Below are positions 6,911 through 8,043 of a DNA stretch of 8,043 nt, piece after piece. How positions within the stretch are numbered: the first letter of the stretch is position 1; every line of letters starts with the position of its first letter. Location of the stretch: positions 1-8,043 of the forward strand of contig CAMTOM010000053.1 in assembly GCA_947074125.1 (NCBI GenBank). Reading direction: 5' to 3'. This DNA is from an uncultured Desulfovibrionaceae bacterium (GTDB lineage Bacteria; Desulfobacterota; Desulfovibrionia; Desulfovibrionales; Desulfovibrionaceae). Position numbers and translations under genes: made by a program. The notes beneath the pieces are model-generated. The model was not told the DNA's origin, searched no databases, and worked only from the letters and a program-made list of their open reading frames with translations.

Positions 6911-7849
6911 CTATTTTCCAGGGACAACGCAATTACGCCCTTGTTCCTTGGCTCGGTACAAAGCTTCATCTGCGATTTTCAAGCAGCGGGTAAGTGCTTG
7001 TTCTGGTGAGCTGGCGAACATGCTTTCTTCGAGGCAGTGAACCCCAAAGCTGGCAGAGATGGGTATCGCAAGCTCTTCTGAAAAAACTGGAGTCGCGCAA
7101 ATAGCCAAACGAAGGCGTTCAGCGACCATACACGCATCTGCCAGGGGAGTTTCCGGGAGCATGATGGTGAATTCTTCACCGCCTATGCGTCCGCACACAT
7201 CTCCTGTACGCAGGCATTGACGCAAGCGATCGGTAAATTCGCAAAGCACGATGTCGCCTGCAGCGTGTCCATAGGTATCATTAACTTTTTTGAAGAAATC
7301 GATGTCTGTGAGGATAAATGCTGTTGTACAGGCTTTACGCTGGCATCGTGCCACTTCGCCCAATGCCATATCCATGAAGGCGCGGCGGTTAAAGACGCCA
7401 GTAAGCGGATCTGTATACGACATCTCCCGATATTTTTCATTCAGCTTTTGCAATTCGGCGATGGTATTTTCCAATTGCTCCGTCATGGAGTTGAAAGCTG
7501 TGGAAAATTCGCCAAGAAATTTGACGCGGTGCTGAAATTCACCCCTGGCAATACACTGAGCCTGCCAGGTAAGGTGGCGAAGGTTTGCCTGAAGAGCTTT
7601 TAAGGCCCCAATGGTAAAGCCTCGCTGGCGGCTGATATAGTTGAGATCCCCCTGTGAAATAGCCAGAGCAAGCTTGCGTAGTCCCCATATTTCCGCATGC
7701 AGCTCGATCATGCCATCTATTTGAGCGAGATGCTCAGGGAGTGCTTCCTGAGGCGTGCTCATGTTCAAGATCGTACGTATTTCCTGTATGACATCTTCGC
7801 TGCTGACGCGTGATGGGATATCATGGGGATCTGGGGGTTGCTGGCTCAT
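6911..7849 (-). CDS. Soluble diguanylate cyclase (GGDEF domain, GGEEF motif, intact I-site)
   Basis: This enzyme should condense two GTP into c-di-GMP in the cytoplasm. The GGDEF domain covers about residues 140-310. It contains DPLTGVFNRR (147-156), the metal-binding stretch DIDFFKKVND (182-191) and the active-site GGEEF (223-227). RTGD (214-217) lies five residues before GGEEF, the standard product-inhibition I-site. Asp199 sits where PleD has Asp344, which favours c-di-GMP over cGAMP-type Hypr activity. The first 140 residues have no membrane segment or signal peptide. They contain a helical, HAMP-like stretch (LRHLTWQAQCIARGEF, FLGEFS, FNSM at about 90-123) found in a family of cytoplasmic cyclases. 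No recognisable PAS, GAF or receiver sensor domain is visible. No good Shine-Dalgarno sequence precedes the ATG at 7849. The frame is open further upstream but has no ATG, GTG or TTG there. Placement upstream of exporter genes suggests, but does not prove, control of adhesion. Confidence 0.95.
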   Translation of the reverse strand: MSQQPPDPHDIPSRVSSEDVIQEIRTILNMSTPQEALPEHLAQIDGMIELHAEIWGLRKLALAISQGDLNYISRQRGFTIGALKALQANLRHLTWQAQCIARGEFQHRVKFLGEFSTAFNSMTEQLENTIAELQKLNEKYREMSYTDPLTGVFNRRAFMDMALGEVARCQRKACTTAFILTDIDFFKKVNDTYGHAAGDIVLCEFTDRLRQCLRTGDVCGRIGGEEFTIMLPETPLADACMVAERLRLAICATPVFSEELAIPISASFGVHCLEESMFASSPEQALTRCLKIADEALYRAKEQGRNCVVPGK

Positions 7850-7871
7850 GGTATTTCGCTTTTGCTGTGGT

Positions 7872-7913
7872 TCAGGGGAGGTCTTCTTGAGGGCTTTTTG
7901 TGGGAAAAGCCAT
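7872..7913 (-). CDS. Possible 13-codon leader ORF upstream of the cyclase
   Basis: An ATG at 7913 opens a 13-codon frame (MAFPTKSPQEDLP) that ends in TGA at 7872, 22 bases before the cyclase ATG and in a different frame. AGGAG (7925-7929, plus-strand CTCCT) lies 11 bases upstream, rather far but much better than anything before the cyclase. It may be a leader peptide that couples or delays cyclase translation. It is equally possible that it is a chance frame. Nothing in the peptide is recognisable. Confidence 0.22.
   Translation of the reverse strand: MAFPTKSPQEDLP
7892..7911 (-). repeat. Hairpin in the cyclase leader
   Basis: GGCTTTT (7892-7898) and AAAAGCC (7905-7911) form a perfect 7-bp stem with a 6-base loop. 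It lies inside the possible leader ORF and about 43 bases before the cyclase start. No T-run follows on the minus strand, so it is not a terminator. It may shape the leader RNA. Confidence 0.35.
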
Positions 7914-7937
7914 TATTTTGCGCACTCCTGTGCAAAG

Positions 7938-7965
7938 TTTATATGATTACCTTGTAAAAGTCACT
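7938..7965 (-). promoter_or_regulatory. Candidate promoter for the diguanylate cyclase gene
   Basis: On the minus strand TATAAA (7943-7938) matches the -10 consensus at five of six positions. GTGACT or AGTGAC 15-16 bases upstream (7959-7965) is a weak -35. It sits between the upstream terminator (8015-8041) and the cyclase start, where a promoter is expected. A second TATAAA lies further upstream at about 7985-7990. The exact promoter is uncertain. Confidence 0.35.
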
Positions 7966-8014
7966 ACTATGCGTGCAGTATCTTTTTATAAACGCGATAT
8001 GTATGCGGGAAGCA

Positions 8015-8041
8015 ATAAAAAAGGGCGCTGTAAGCGCCCTT
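8015..8041 (-). terminator. Intrinsic terminator of an upstream minus-strand gene
   Basis: The minus strand reads AAGGGCGC, loop TTACA, GCGCCCTT, then further T residues (a six-T run overlapping the stem end, then ATT). An 8-bp GC-rich stem with a T-run is a textbook Rho-independent terminator. It should end a minus-strand transcript arriving from beyond the window and so separates that gene from the cyclase. The A residues on the plus-strand left flank would become a T-run only for minus-strand transcripts; plus-strand use cannot be judged at the window edge. Confidence 0.85.
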
Positions 8042-8043
8042 GT

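Overview
The window carries a minus-strand locus for a type I secretion system (T1SS). In transcription order, from high to low coordinates, it has four genes: a soluble GGDEF-family diguanylate cyclase (6911-7849), a TolC-family outer-membrane channel protein (5274-6662), an ABC-type T1SS permease/ATPase with a very long N-terminal extension (1470-4982), and a HlyD-family membrane fusion protein (55-1407). Together the last three are the three parts of a Gram-negative trans-envelope exporter. No convincing plus-strand gene is present. I saw no tRNA, rRNA, CRISPR array, insertion sequence or phage gene.

The organism is a Gram-negative bacterium, since it has an outer-membrane channel and a periplasmic adaptor. 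Base composition looks close to half G+C by eye. The cyclase has an N-terminal stretch (motif LRHLTWQ, followed by FLGEFS and FNSM) that I associate with a cyclase family common in Desulfovibrio-like bacteria. The order TolC, ABC, HlyD also resembles Lap/RTX adhesin exporters of Desulfovibrio. I therefore lean towards a sulfate-reducing Desulfovibrionales member of moderate G+C. This is inference, not a firm assignment.

Layout: the right edge (8015-8041) holds a strong intrinsic terminator for a minus-strand gene outside the window, so the cyclase probably starts a new transcription unit. A 194-base leader (7850-8043) follows, with a possible promoter, a hairpin and a possible 13-codon leader ORF. 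The gap from cyclase to TolC (6663-6910) is AT-rich, has no clear terminator, and contains a good sigma70-like extended -10 promoter in front of the TolC gene. The gap from TolC to ABC (4983-5273) is unusually long for an operon and is full of potential RNA hairpins, one of which would cover the ABC gene's Shine-Dalgarno sequence. The ABC and HlyD genes are 62 bases apart. The 54 bases after HlyD hold no recognisable gene.

Functional model: the ABC protein has a degenerate C39-like domain lacking the catalytic Cys and His, so the exporter should handle a large substrate with an uncleaved C-terminal signal (RTX or Lap-type adhesin) rather than a double-glycine leader peptide. No substrate gene is in the window. 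The adjacent cyclase makes control of adhesion by c-di-GMP a reasonable hypothesis. The most unusual item is the roughly 470-residue, Ser/Thr-rich, Cys- and Trp-free extension ahead of an otherwise normal-length (about 700 residues) T1SS ABC protein.
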